Positions 1 through 7,112 of a stretch of 14,203 nt of DNA are shown one piece after another; position 1 is the stretch's first letter, and every line of letters begins with the position of its first letter. The stretch comes from an uncultured Actinoplanes sp. (GTDB lineage: Bacteria > Actinomycetota > Actinomycetes > Mycobacteriales > Micromonosporaceae). The stretch covers positions 1-14,203 of the forward strand of contig NZ_CAKUCL010000182.1 in the NCBI RefSeq assembly GCF_934643405.1. Reading direction: 5' to 3'. A program made the translations under genes and the position numbers. The notes below the pieces were generated by a model, which did not search any database, was not told where the DNA came from, and was given only the letters and a program-made list of their open reading frames with translations.

Positions 1-510
1 GGAGGCTTCACCGGCCGGGCGCCGGTCGGCGGCACCGTACTCGCCACCCGGAGCATCGCCGCCGACCTCGGCGCCGAGAGCGCCGACAGCGCCGGGAGCG
101 CCCGCGGCGCCGAAAGCGCCGGCAGCGCCCGGAGCGCCGGGAGCGGGGGCCGCGGCTTTCTCAGCGTCGATGAGCTCGGCTTCGGCAGCAGCGTGGTCGA
201 CGCCGACCCCGATCTTTTCAAGCTGCTCACCACCGCGCTCCCCGAGGCGATCGCCGGCGATGTCCTGACGCTCAGCACGGTCACCGGAACCGCCGAGACC
301 GCGGAGTGGCTCATGGCCCGCTTCCCCCACGCCGTGGCCGAGGCGATGGAAGGGTACGGAGTGGGGATTGCCACTGAGGGGATTCCGTTCGCGGAGCTGC
401 GAACCATCTCCAACCCGATCGGCCCCCGCGACCGTGCAGCGTGGCGCCTCAAGGAGGCGTTCGCGGCATTGTCCACAGCTTCGGGCACCTTGTGGACAGC
501 CTGTGGATAA
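1..510 (+). CDS. mqnB: Futalosine hydrolase, C-terminal part (5' end outside window)
   Basis: The enzyme hydrolyses futalosine to dehypoxanthine futalosine and hypoxanthine in the futalosine route to menaquinone; it is cytosolic. The reading frame is open from base 1, so the start lies to the left; 169 codons are visible before TAA. The segments STVTGTAETAEWL, AEAMEGYGVG and ISNPIGPRDRAAWRLKEAF match the C-terminal half of the nucleoside-phosphorylase fold of MqnB; the Glu of EAMEG is in the ligand-contacting region of this superfamily. Residues about 24-51 of the visible part are a low-complexity Ala/Ser/Gly insert made of 9-bp repeats. The last dozen residues (LSTASGTLWTACG) look non-conserved and coincide with DnaA-box-like DNA. 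The next gene, mqnD, belongs to the same pathway and starts about 70 bp downstream. The family call is firm; activity of this expanded version is unproven. Confidence 0.9.
   Translation, partial: GGFTGRAPVGGTVLATRSIAADLGAESADSAGSARGAESAGSARSAGSGGRGFLSVDELGFGSSVVDADPDLFKLLTTALPEAIAGDVLTLSTVTGTAETAEWLMARFPHAVAEAMEGYGVGIATEGIPFAELRTISNPIGPRDRAAWRLKEAFAALSTASGTLWTACG
76..147 (+). repeat. Eight tandem 9-bp units (NNN-AGC-GCC) inside mqnB
   Basis: Eight consecutive 9-bp units, most of the form NNN AGC GCC, lie in frame with mqnB and encode a repeated X-Ser-Ala tripeptide (ESA, DSA, GSA, RGA, ESA, GSA, RSA, GSG). The fourth unit has GGC for AGC and the last ends in GGG. The unit is a multiple of three, so gain or loss of copies keeps the frame. 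It lies between the conserved-looking segments ADLGAE and GFLSVDELGFG, so it probably forms a surface loop. Confidence 0.8.
469..510. promoter_or_regulatory. Cluster of three DnaA-box-like 9-mers
   Basis: TTGTCCACA (469-477, + strand), CTGTCCACA (complement of 491-499) and TTATCCACA (complement of 502-510) fall within 42 bp. The first and third are exact matches to the high-GC actinobacterial and the classical DnaA boxes; the middle one has one change. Box starts are 22 and 11 bp apart, close to two and one helical turns, which would put bound DnaA on one face. The cluster overlaps the last 14 codons of mqnB and its stop, upstream of mqnD. No AT-rich unwinding element, dnaA or dnaN is present, so this is not an evident origin. 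The first two boxes also form an inverted repeat (8-bp arms, 13-bp loop) that could instead be an RNA hairpin. Confidence 0.55.
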
Positions 511-581
511 CTTCACCGATGTGGGCAGTCAGACAGGCGAGGCTCCGCACCGGGATCGCTGGTCACCACTACCGTGTGCAC

Positions 582-1394
582 GTGGCTCTTTCACTAGCTG
601 TCTCTCCGTGCCCGAATGACACCTTTGTCTTCCACGCTCTGGTGCATGGCCTCATCCCCGGCACGCCCGAGGTCAACCTGACCTTCGCGGATGTGGACGT
701 GACCAACACGGCGGCCGAGCGCGGCGAGTTCGACCTGGTCAAGGTGAGTTACGCGGCGCTGCCCTGGCTCCTGGACGACTACGAGTTGCTGCCCACCGGC
801 GGCGCCCTCGGCCGCGGCTGCGGACCTCTGGTGCTGGCCCGCACGCCCGATCAGGACATCAGCGGCGCGACCGTGGCGGTGCCCGGGGACCGTACGACCG
901 CCTATCTGCTCTTCCGCCTGTGGGCCGCCGACAAGCAGCCGGCCCGCATCGAGGTGGTCCCGTTCCACGAGATCATGCCGGGCGTGGCCGAGGGCCGGTT
1001 CGACGCGGGACTGGTGATCCACGAGGCCCGGTTCACGTATCAGCGGTACGACCTGGTGTCGCTGGCCGACCTGGGCGAGTGGTGGGAGGCGGACACCGGC
1101 CTGCCGATCCCGCTGGGCGCGATCCTGGCCAAGAAGGGCGCGGTCGACCCGGCCGAGGCCACCGAGTGGATTCGCAAGTCGGTCAGCATGGCCTGGGCCA
1201 ACCCGGACGCGAGCCGCGACTTCATCCTGGAGCACGCGCAGGAGATGGAGTCCGAGGTCGTCAAGCAGCACATCGACCTGTACGTCAACGAGTTCACGCT
1301 GGACCTGGGCAAGGAAGGCCTCGCCGCCGCCGACGCCCTGCTGCAGCGTGCGGCGGCGGCGGGTTTGACGCCGGCCGTCAAGCCGTTCCTGTAG
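582..1394 (+). CDS. mqnD: 1,4-dihydroxy-6-naphthoate synthase
   Basis: MqnD converts cyclic dehypoxanthine futalosine to 1,4-dihydroxy-6-naphthoate, a late step of the futalosine menaquinone pathway in the cytosol. The protein is about 270 aa, normal for the family, and shows the N-terminal signature SPCPNDTF at residues 8-15, the following FHALVHG, and DVDVTNTAAERGEFDLVKVSYAA cut here into DVTNTAAERG and VKVSYAA, all typical of this periplasmic-binding-protein-like fold. The start is set at GTG 582 because the conserved region begins four residues later; GTG 576 is equally possible, and no clear ribosome binding site precedes either. The frame remains open upstream to about 441, but that extension overlaps mqnB and resembles nothing in the family. 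It lies downstream of mqnB on the same strand, probably in one transcript, and ends at a strong hairpin. Confidence 0.92.
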   Translation: MALSLAVSPCPNDTFVFHALVHGLIPGTPEVNLTFADVDVTNTAAERGEFDLVKVSYAALPWLLDDYELLPTGGALGRGCGPLVLARTPDQDISGATVAVPGDRTTAYLLFRLWAADKQPARIEVVPFHEIMPGVAEGRFDAGLVIHEARFTYQRYDLVSLADLGEWWEADTGLPIPLGAILAKKGAVDPAEATEWIRKSVSMAWANPDASRDFILEHAQEMESEVVKQHIDLYVNEFTLDLGKEGLAAADALLQRAAAAGLTPAVKPFL

Positions 1395-1397
1395 GGA

Positions 1398-1429
1398 ACC
1401 GGCCGGGCTCTTGAGCAAGCCCGGCCGGT
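1398..1429. terminator. Bidirectional hairpin terminator between mqnD and the cold-shock gene
   Basis: ACCGGCCGGGCT and its perfect complement AGCCCGGCCGGT form a 12-bp stem around an 8-nt loop. It begins 4 bp after the mqnD stop and ends 8 bp before the stop of the convergent gene on the - strand, so it can serve both. There is no U-tract, as is common in actinobacteria. Confidence 0.85.
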
Positions 1430-1437
1430 CCAGAAAT

Positions 1438-1824
1438 TCAGACCTCGAACTCCCGCGCCACCGCGTGCACGAGCTGCGCGATCTTCAGCGCGGTCTTCTT
1501 GTCGGGGTACCGTCCGCGGCTCAGACCCGGCTGGACCTGCGCCTCAAGCACCTTGATCATGTCCTCGATCATGCCGTGCAGCTCCTCGGCCGGACGGCGG
1601 CGCAGCTCGGCCAGCGACGGCGGTGCGTCCATCAGCTTGACGCCCATCGCCTGGGCGCCCTTGCGGCTGTCCACCACGCCGAACTCGATCCGCTGTCCCG
1701 ATTTCAGCTCGGCCACCCCGGCCGGCAGCGCGCCCTTGGGCAGGAACACGTCTCCGCCCTCATCGCTGGTGACGAACCCGAATCCCTTCGTAGCGTCGTA
1801 CCACTTCACTCGACCCGTGGGCAC
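1438..1824 (-). CDS. Cold-shock domain protein with C-terminal extension (CspB-like)
   Basis: A single-stranded nucleic-acid binding protein of about 128 aa, longer than the 67-70 aa of ordinary cold-shock proteins. Residues 1-65 are the cold-shock OB fold: GRVKWYDATKGFGFVTSD holds the RNP1 motif (KGFGFV, 13-18), and GDVFLP stands at the RNP2 position, without the usual VFVH His. Residues 66-128 (PPSLAELRRRPAEELHGMIE onward) look helical and charged, as in M. tuberculosis CspB (Rv0871). GTG 1824 is preferred because the protein then begins MPTGRVKWYD and GAGG lies 6 bp upstream; an in-frame GTG at 1842 lacks a binding site. It is the last gene of a three-gene - strand set, 50 bp after the HAD gene. 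Its precise role is not shown by sequence. Confidence 0.88.
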   Translation of the reverse strand: MPTGRVKWYDATKGFGFVTSDEGGDVFLPKGALPAGVAELKSGQRIEFGVVDSRKGAQAMGVKLMDAPPSLAELRRRPAEELHGMIEDMIKVLEAQVQPGLSRGRYPDKKTALKIAQLVHAVAREFEV

Positions 1825-1874
1825 CGCTGACCTCAACTTCACTCAATGGAAACAACCGCTCACCGCAAGGCTAC

Positions 1875-2516
1875 TTAAGCGGTGGGCCCGGACCCAACTG
1901 CAATCTCACGCAGCAGCGCCGGAAGCCCGAGAAGATCGGGCAGCACGTACGCCGCGCCGGCGTCCCGCAACTGATCGGCCGAGCAGGGCCCGGTCGTCAC
2001 GCCGATGCCCGGCACGCCCGCGGTCCGCGCCGCGACCATGTCGCCGACGTGATCCCCGACATACCAGCGCACGCCGTGCTCGACGAGCGCGGCGCCCTTG
2101 CCCTCGGCGAACAGATCGCCCGCGACCTCGTCCACCACCATCCCGAGATGATCGAGGTGCAGGTGCGCGAGCCGGCCCAGCTTCGACGTGACGACGACCA
2201 CCCGTAGCCCGAGGGCGCGAACGGCGTCGATCGCCTCCCGGGCACCGGCCGTGGGCACGGCCGGCGCCACCGCGTAGTCCGGGTAGAGCGCCCGATACGT
2301 TCTGACCGCCGCCTCCACCCGCGCGGGCGGGAACCAGTGGCCCATCTCGGTGCGCAGCGGCGGGCCCAGCCGGCTCACCGCGAGGTCGGCGTCGACGAAG
2401 ACGCCGGTCTTCTCGCTCAGTGCGCGATAGGCCGCACGGATGCCCGGCCGGGAGTCGATCAGGGTCATGTCCAGGTCGAACCCGACGGCGGGCGGCACCC
2501 GAGAGCCAGAGGTCAC
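1875..2516 (-). CDS. HAD-superfamily hydrolase, phosphoglycolate-phosphatase-like
   Basis: A cytosolic phosphatase-type HAD protein of 213 aa. Motif I is FDLDMTL, with nucleophile Asp14 and acid/base Asp16. Motif II is the Thr-Ser of VVVTSK (110-111), motif III is Lys140 in EGKGAAL, and motif IV is GDHVGD with Asp155 and Asp159. The helical cap between motifs I and II (about 25-95) makes it subclass I, as in phosphoglycolate and pyrophosphate phosphatases; the substrate cannot be read from sequence. GTG 2516 overlaps the TGA of the upstream small gene (GTGA) and has no ribosome binding site of its own, which points to translational coupling. An internal GTG at 2498 is an alternative. The cold-shock gene follows after 50 bp. 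Confidence 0.87.
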   Translation of the reverse strand: MTSGSRVPPAVGFDLDMTLIDSRPGIRAAYRALSEKTGVFVDADLAVSRLGPPLRTEMGHWFPPARVEAAVRTYRALYPDYAVAPAVPTAGAREAIDAVRALGLRVVVVTSKLGRLAHLHLDHLGMVVDEVAGDLFAEGKGAALVEHGVRWYVGDHVGDMVAARTAGVPGIGVTTGPCSADQLRDAGAAYVLPDLLGLPALLREIAVGSGPTA

Positions 2517-2716
2517 GCCGGGGTCGACGGGATATAGGTCAGGCGGTTCACCGGCAGCGGGAAGGTCTGGTCGTCACCGAACGGCGATGGCGCGGCGGCG
2601 CGGTCGGCGACCAGCTCGGACACCGTCAGGTGCCCCTGCATGTCGACGGACTGCGTCTGACGCTGGCCGGCCCCTCCGGTAACGGCGGTACCCGGCAGGT
2701 TGTTCTGTGCGGCCAC
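2513..2716 (-). CDS. Small protein of unknown function, first gene of the HAD/cold-shock set
   Basis: A 67-aa protein that I do not recognise by name. It has no signal peptide or membrane segment: a Gly/Gln/Asn-rich start (AAQNNLPGTAVTGGAGQRQ), a middle with VDMQGHLTVSELVADRAAAP and a tail with FPLPVNRLTYIPSTPA, broken here for clarity. GTG 2716 is chosen because AAGGGG lies six bases upstream, an excellent ribosome binding site; TTG at 2731 is a weaker in-frame alternative. It overlaps the HAD gene start by 4 bp, so the two are very likely co-translated. It is divergent from the helicase-associated gene at 2803 across 86 bp. The overlap and ribosome binding site argue that it is a real gene. 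Confidence 0.68.
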   Translation of the reverse strand: MAAQNNLPGTAVTGGAGQRQTQSVDMQGHLTVSELVADRAAAPSPFGDDQTFPLPVNRLTYIPSTPA

Positions 2717-2788
2717 GGATGTCCCCTTCAAGTGTTCCCGTCAGCGGTCCGGCGATGCCCGGACACCCCACCATCGTCCCACGGTCGC

Positions 2789-2794
2789 TAGCGT
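2789..2794 (+). promoter_or_regulatory. Possible -10 element (TAGCGT) before the helicase-associated gene
   Basis: TAGCGT fits the TANNNT actinobacterial -10 pattern and ends 8 bp before ATG 2803, which would give a leaderless or nearly leaderless mRNA. No convincing -35 box is visible. GAGAA lies just before the ATG as a weak ribosome binding site, so the alternative is an ordinary leadered transcript. Confidence 0.35.
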
Positions 2795-2802
2795 TGAGAA
2801 CG

Positions 2803-5232
2803 ATGGCCACCACATTCGCCGATCAACTCCGGTCGCTCACCGACGAGGCGCTCGGGGCGCTCATTCAGCTGCGCCCCGATCTTGTCGTGCCCGTGCCGGC
2901 CGACGTCTCCGCCCTCGCGGTGCGCGCCCAGTCCCGCGGGTCGGTCGCCCGCTGCCTCGACGGGCTGGACGAGTTCACCCTGCTCATCCTGGACGCGGCC
3001 CGGCTGAGCCGCGACGAGAAGACCGCGCTCACCTCGGTCTCGGCGATCCTCGCGCTGGCCTCGGAGGCGAGCGAGGACGACGTACGGGTGGCGATCGACC
3101 GGCTTCGGGTCCGGTTCCTGCTGCACGGTCCGCCGGACGCGCTGGAGGTCACCGGCGCGGTCGACGAGGTGACCTCGCCATATCCGGCCGGTCTGGGCCG
3201 TCCCGCGGACTACCTGGACCCGCAGGCCGCCGCACTCTGCGAGGACCGGGCGAAACTACGCCGTACGGTCCTGTCCGCCCCACCCGCCGCCCGTGCCGTG
3301 CTGGACCGTCTCGCAGCCGGCCCGCCGATCGGGGCGCTGCGCCGGGAGACGGTGATCGAGCCGGTGCGCTGGCTCGTCGAACATCACATCCTGGTGGCCG
3401 TCTCGGAGGCGGGCCGGGCGCCGCGGGCCGACGGCGAGCTGGTCGAGCTGCCCCGCGAGATCGGCATGCTGCTGCGGCGTGACACCGGTCCGCTGGGCGT
3501 GCTGCGGCCGTTCCCGCCCATCCCGGACGGCACCGCGCGGGAGCCGCGTTCGGTCGACTCGGCCGGCGCGGGCCAGGTCATGGAGGCGGTGCGGAGCACC
3601 GAGGCGCTGCTCGAGGCGCTCGCGGCCGAGCCGGCTCCGGTGCTGCGGGCCGGTGGTCTGGGCGTTCGCGATCTCAAGCGCCTGGCCCGCTCGGCCGGCC
3701 TGGACGAGTCGATGGCCGCGTTGCTGCTGGAGACGGCATACGCGGCCGGGCTGATCGGCGAGGTGGAGGCGAGCGGCAGCGCGCGGTCGGTCACGGTGAG
3801 CCGCGCGTCCGGCAGCGTCGACGAGATCTTCCTGCCCACCGGGTCGTACGACCTGTGGCGGGCGCTGAGCATCGCGCAGCGCTGGACCGCCCTGGCCCGC
3901 GCCTGGCTGGCGATGACCCGGCAGCCGAGCCTGATCGGGCAGCGCGACGAGCGGGACCGGCCGATCAACGTGCTGGCGCCGGACGCCGAGCGGGCCGGGG
4001 CGCCGCAGGCCCGGCGCGAGGCGCTGCTGGTGCTGTCCGACCTGAAGCCGGGGACCGCCCCGCAGGCCGACGAGGTGCTCGGGCTGCTCACCTGGCAGGC
4101 GCCACGCCGGGCCCGCGGCCGGGAGGCGGCACACCGGGACGCGCTGTCCGGCGCGGCCGCGCTCGGGATCACCGCGCTCGGGGCGATCACCTCGTACGGA
4201 CGGCTGCTGCTCGAGGATCCGGAGGTCGACGAGGGCGATCCGCTGGGTGTGCGGCCGGCGACCGCGCAGCAGCCGAGCGACGCGATCCGCGCCCTGGACG
4301 AGCTGTTGCCCGCGCCGGTCGACCACTTCCTGGTGCAGGCCGACCTGTCGGTGGTGGTGCCCGGTCCGCCGGAGCCAGAACTGGCCGGTGAGCTGGAGGT
4401 GGTCGCCGAGCCGGAGTCGGCCGGCGGCGCCAGCGTGTTCCGGGTCACCCCGGACAGCGTGCGGCGGGCCCTCGACGTCGGTTACACGGCGGCCGACCTG
4501 CACACTCTTTTCAAGAGGCGTTCCCGTACGGCCGTGCCACAGACCCTGACGTACATGATCGACGACGCCGCCCGCCGTCATGGTGGGCTGCGCGCCGGTT
4601 CGGCGGGGTCATACCTGCGCAGCGACGACGAGGCCCTGCTCGCCGAGGTGCTGGCGGACAAGCGGCTGGGCACCCTCAACCTGCGCCAGATCGCCCCGAC
4701 CGTGCTGGTCAGCCCGCTCCAGGTGGCGCGGATGCTGGGCGCGCTGCGGGATGCCGGGTTCGCCCCCGTCGCCGAGGACGCGGGCGGGGCGGCGGTGCTG
4801 GCCCGGCCCAAGGTGCGGCGGGCGCCGACCCGCACCTCCCAGGCCATCCGGATCAGCGACCACGCGGGCACGCCGATGCTGGCCGGCCCGCGCCTGGCCG
4901 GGGTGGTCGAGCAGATCCGTCGCGGTGACATCGCCACCCGCGCGGCCCGGCGTGCCCCGGTGACCGTGCGCGCCGCGAACGGGCAGGGCGCGCCCGGTGT
5001 GACGTCGGTGCAGCGGCACGGCGAGGCGATGGCGGTGCTGCAACAAGCCGTACGGGAAAAGGCCCGGGTCTGGGTGGGTTATGTCGACTCGCACGGGGCG
5101 ACGCTGTCCCGCCTGGTGCGGCCGGTGTCGCTGAGCGCCGGTTATCTGCGGGCCGAGGACGAACGCACCGAGACGCTGCACACCTTCGCCCTGCACCGGA
5201 TCACCGCGGCGGTTCCCGAGGGACAGGAGTAG
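2803..5232 (+). CDS. Helicase-associated (XPB/Ssl2-like) protein with WYL-like C-terminus
   Basis: An 809-aa protein of the actinobacterial family found next to the XPB helicase gene (Rv0862c type in M. tuberculosis). It has no Walker A or DEAD-type motif, so it is not itself a helicase. The N-terminal half is a series of helical, winged-helix-like segments (for example LRPDLVVPVPADVSALAVRA near 20-40). The middle (about 500-600), with PVDHFLVQADLSVVVPGPP and FRVTPDSVRRALD, is the helicase-associated XPB/Ssl2-like region. Residues about 745-805 (RVWVGYVDSHGATLSRLVRP, then LHTFALHRI) resemble a WYL domain, a small beta-barrel that binds nucleic acid or nucleotides. ATG 2803 fits the family start MATTFADQLRSL; upstream codons are non-conserved. 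It precedes XPB by 173 bp. It probably helps recruit or regulate the helicase on DNA, an inference from linkage. Confidence 0.82.
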   Translation: MATTFADQLRSLTDEALGALIQLRPDLVVPVPADVSALAVRAQSRGSVARCLDGLDEFTLLILDAARLSRDEKTALTSVSAILALASEASEDDVRVAIDRLRVRFLLHGPPDALEVTGAVDEVTSPYPAGLGRPADYLDPQAAALCEDRAKLRRTVLSAPPAARAVLDRLAAGPPIGALRRETVIEPVRWLVEHHILVAVSEAGRAPRADGELVELPREIGMLLRRDTGPLGVLRPFPPIPDGTAREPRSVDSAGAGQVMEAVRSTEALLEALAAEPAPVLRAGGLGVRDLKRLARSAGLDESMAALLLETAYAAGLIGEVEASGSARSVTVSRASGSVDEIFLPTGSYDLWRALSIAQRWTALARAWLAMTRQPSLIGQRDERDRPINVLAPDAERAGAPQARREALLVLSDLKPGTAPQADEVLGLLTWQAPRRARGREAAHRDALSGAAALGITALGAITSYGRLLLEDPEVDEGDPLGVRPATAQQPSDAIRALDELLPAPVDHFLVQADLSVVVPGPPEPELAGELEVVAEPESAGGASVFRVTPDSVRRALDVGYTAADLHTLFKRRSRTAVPQTLTYMIDDAARRHGGLRAGSAGSYLRSDDEALLAEVLADKRLGTLNLRQIAPTVLVSPLQVARMLGALRDAGFAPVAEDAGGAAVLARPKVRRAPTRTSQAIRISDHAGTPMLAGPRLAGVVEQIRRGDIATRAARRAPVTVRAANGQGAPGVTSVQRHGEAMAVLQQAVREKARVWVGYVDSHGATLSRLVRPVSLSAGYLRAEDERTETLHTFALHRITAAVPEGQE

Positions 5233-5239
5233 CCGGGGA

Positions 5240-5270
5240 GGTCGCGCACCCCCGAGGCTCCCGCGCGACC
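5240..5270. terminator. Possible hairpin after the helicase-associated gene
   Basis: GGTCGCGC (5240-5247) pairs perfectly with GCGCGACC (5263-5270) around a 15-nt loop, 7 bp after the stop codon; flanking CCGGGG/CCCCCG can extend the stem with a bulge. There is no U-tract. If it terminates, the helicase gene must have its own promoter in 5271-5390, where I see no clear -35/-10 pair. Confidence 0.45.
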
Positions 5271-5405
5271 GGCCCCCCGCATTGAAGTAAACGCCGAACA
5301 CCTCCGGGCGGTTGCACTCCGTCGATGAATTCCGGCGGCGCCCTGGGGTTCCGCCGCGCCGTGTCACACTGGAGGGTCGGTTCGAGCTCGTTCGAAGGGT
5401 GTCAG

Positions 5406-7064
5406 GTGAACGGACCACTGATCGTGCAGTCGGACAAGACTCTTCTGCTGGAGGTCGACCACCCCGACGCTCAGGCCTGCCGGATGGCGATCGCGCCGTT
5501 CGCCGAGCTGGAGCGCTCGCCCGAGCACGTGCACACCTATCGCCTCACCCCGCTGGGCCTGTGGAACGCGCGGGCGGCCGGTCACGACGCCGAGGGTGTC
5601 GTCGATTCGCTGATCCGCTTCTCGCGGTACCCGGTGCCCAACGCCCTGCTGGTCGACGTCGCCGAGACGATGGACCGGTACGGCCGGTTGCAGCTGGTCA
5701 ACGACCCGGTGCACGGGCTGGTCCTGCGCGGGCTCGACAAGATCGTGCTGATCGAGGTGGCCAAGTCGAAGAAGCTGGCCGGCATGCTCGGCGCCCGGAT
5801 CGACGACGAGACCATCGCGGTGCACCCGTCCGAGCGCGGCCGCCTCAAGCAGGCGCTGCTGAAGCTGGGCTGGCCCGCCGAGGACCTGGCCGGTTACGTG
5901 GACGGCGAGGCCCACGCCATCGACCTCGCCCAGGACGGCTGGCATCTCCGGTCGTACCAGCAGGAGGCCGTCGACGGTTTCTGGGCCGGCGGCTCCGGAG
6001 TGGTCGTGCTGCCCTGCGGCGCCGGTAAGACGCTGGTCGGCGCGGCGGCGATGGCCACCGCCAAGGCGACCACGCTGATCCTGGTGACGAACACGGTGGC
6101 CGGCCGGCAGTGGAAGCGCGAGCTGATCGCCCGCACGTCGCTGACCGAGGAGGAGATCGGCGAGTACAGCGGCGAGCGCAAGGAGATCCGCCCGGTCACC
6201 ATCGCGACGTACCAGGTGCTGACCTCCCGCCGCGGCGGCGCGTTCACCCACCTCGACCTGTTCGGCGCGCGCGACTGGGGGCTGGTCATCTACGACGAGG
6301 TGCACCTGCTGCCGGCGCCGATCTTCCGGTTCACCGCGGACCTGCAGGCCCGGCGCCGGCTGGGGCTCACGGCCACTCTGGTACGGGAGGACGGCCGCGA
6401 GGGCGACGTGTTCTCGCTGATCGGCCCGAAGCGTTACGACGCGCCGTGGAAGGACATCGAGGCGCAGGGCTGGATCGCGCCGGCCGAGTGCACCGAGGTC
6501 CGGGTGACGCTCACCGAGGCCGAGCGGATGACCTACGCGGTGACCGAGTCCGAGGAGCGGTACCGGGTGGCGGCGACCGCCCGCACCAAGCTTCCGGTGG
6601 TCCGCGCCCTGGTCGACAAGCACCCGGGCGAGCAGGTGCTGGTCATCGGCGGATACATCGACCAGCTGCACGAGCTGGGCGAGTACCTCGACGCCCCGAT
6701 CGTGCAGGGCTCGACCACGAACAAGGAACGCGAGCGCCTGTTCGACGCGTTCCGGGCCGGTGAGCTGCGCACGCTGGTCATCTCGAAGGTCGGCAACTTC
6801 TCGATCGACCTGCCCGAGGCGGCGGTGGCGATCCAGGTGTCCGGCACGTTCGGCTCGCGCCAGGAGGAGGCCCAGCGCCTCGGCCGGGTGCTGCGCCCGA
6901 AGGCCGACGGCCGCCAGGCGCACTTCTACACGGTGGTCTCCCGCGACACGATCGACACCGAGTACGCCGCCCACCGTCAGCGTTTCCTGGCCGAGCAGGG
7001 CTACGCCTACACGATCGTCGACGCCGACGACGTCATCGGCCCGCCGCTGCCGCAGATCGACTGA
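5406..7064 (+). CDS. XPB-type 3'-5' DNA repair helicase
   Basis: A 552-aa SF2 helicase homologous to XPB/ERCC3 (Rv0861c is 542 aa). It uses ATP to unwind or remodel DNA; its job in bacteria is not settled. Residues 1-185 are the N-terminal XPB region with VQSDKTLLLEVDHPDA. Motifs: Walker A GAGKT (205-209), motif II DEVH (297-300), motif III LTAT, the XPB-specific RED motif at 327-329 and motif VI QRLGRVLR from 490. All key residues are present, so it should be an active ATPase. GTG 5406 is selected because GAAGG lies 7 bp upstream and homologues begin near NGPLIVQSDKTLL; the frame stays open upstream to 5325, but that part is not family-like. It follows its partner gene and ends in a strong hairpin. 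Confidence 0.94.
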   Translation: MNGPLIVQSDKTLLLEVDHPDAQACRMAIAPFAELERSPEHVHTYRLTPLGLWNARAAGHDAEGVVDSLIRFSRYPVPNALLVDVAETMDRYGRLQLVNDPVHGLVLRGLDKIVLIEVAKSKKLAGMLGARIDDETIAVHPSERGRLKQALLKLGWPAEDLAGYVDGEAHAIDLAQDGWHLRSYQQEAVDGFWAGGSGVVVLPCGAGKTLVGAAAMATAKATTLILVTNTVAGRQWKRELIARTSLTEEEIGEYSGERKEIRPVTIATYQVLTSRRGGAFTHLDLFGARDWGLVIYDEVHLLPAPIFRFTADLQARRRLGLTATLVREDGREGDVFSLIGPKRYDAPWKDIEAQGWIAPAECTEVRVTLTEAERMTYAVTESEERYRVAATARTKLPVVRALVDKHPGEQVLVIGGYIDQLHELGEYLDAPIVQGSTTNKERERLFDAFRAGELRTLVISKVGNFSIDLPEAAVAIQVSGTFGSRQEEAQRLGRVLRPKADGRQAHFYTVVSRDTIDTEYAAHRQRFLAEQGYAYTIVDADDVIGPPLPQID

Positions 7065-7076
7065 GGATGTGGAGAA

Positions 7077-7103
7077 CGAGGGCCGGTGTTCGACCGGCCC
7101 TCG
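7077..7103. terminator. Hairpin terminator after the XPB helicase gene
   Basis: CGAGGGCCGGT (7077-7087) pairs with ACCGGCCCTCG (7093-7103), an 11-bp perfect stem with a 5-nt loop (GTTCG), 12 bp after the helicase stop. The stop of the convergent 36-aa peptide gene is at 7113, so the hairpin can end both transcripts. There is no U-tract. Confidence 0.85.
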
Positions 7104-7112
7104 CCCGGCGTG

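Noticed and set aside
469..510. DnaA-box cluster as a replication origin
   Set aside because: Only three boxes, no AT-rich unwinding region, and neither dnaA nor dnaN nearby.
3256..4581. A 441-codon open frame opposite the helicase-associated gene
   Set aside because: Antisense composition artefact; the + strand frame has family-like sequence.
5364..6974. A 536-codon open frame opposite the XPB gene
   Set aside because: The + strand carries every helicase motif; the antisense product has none.
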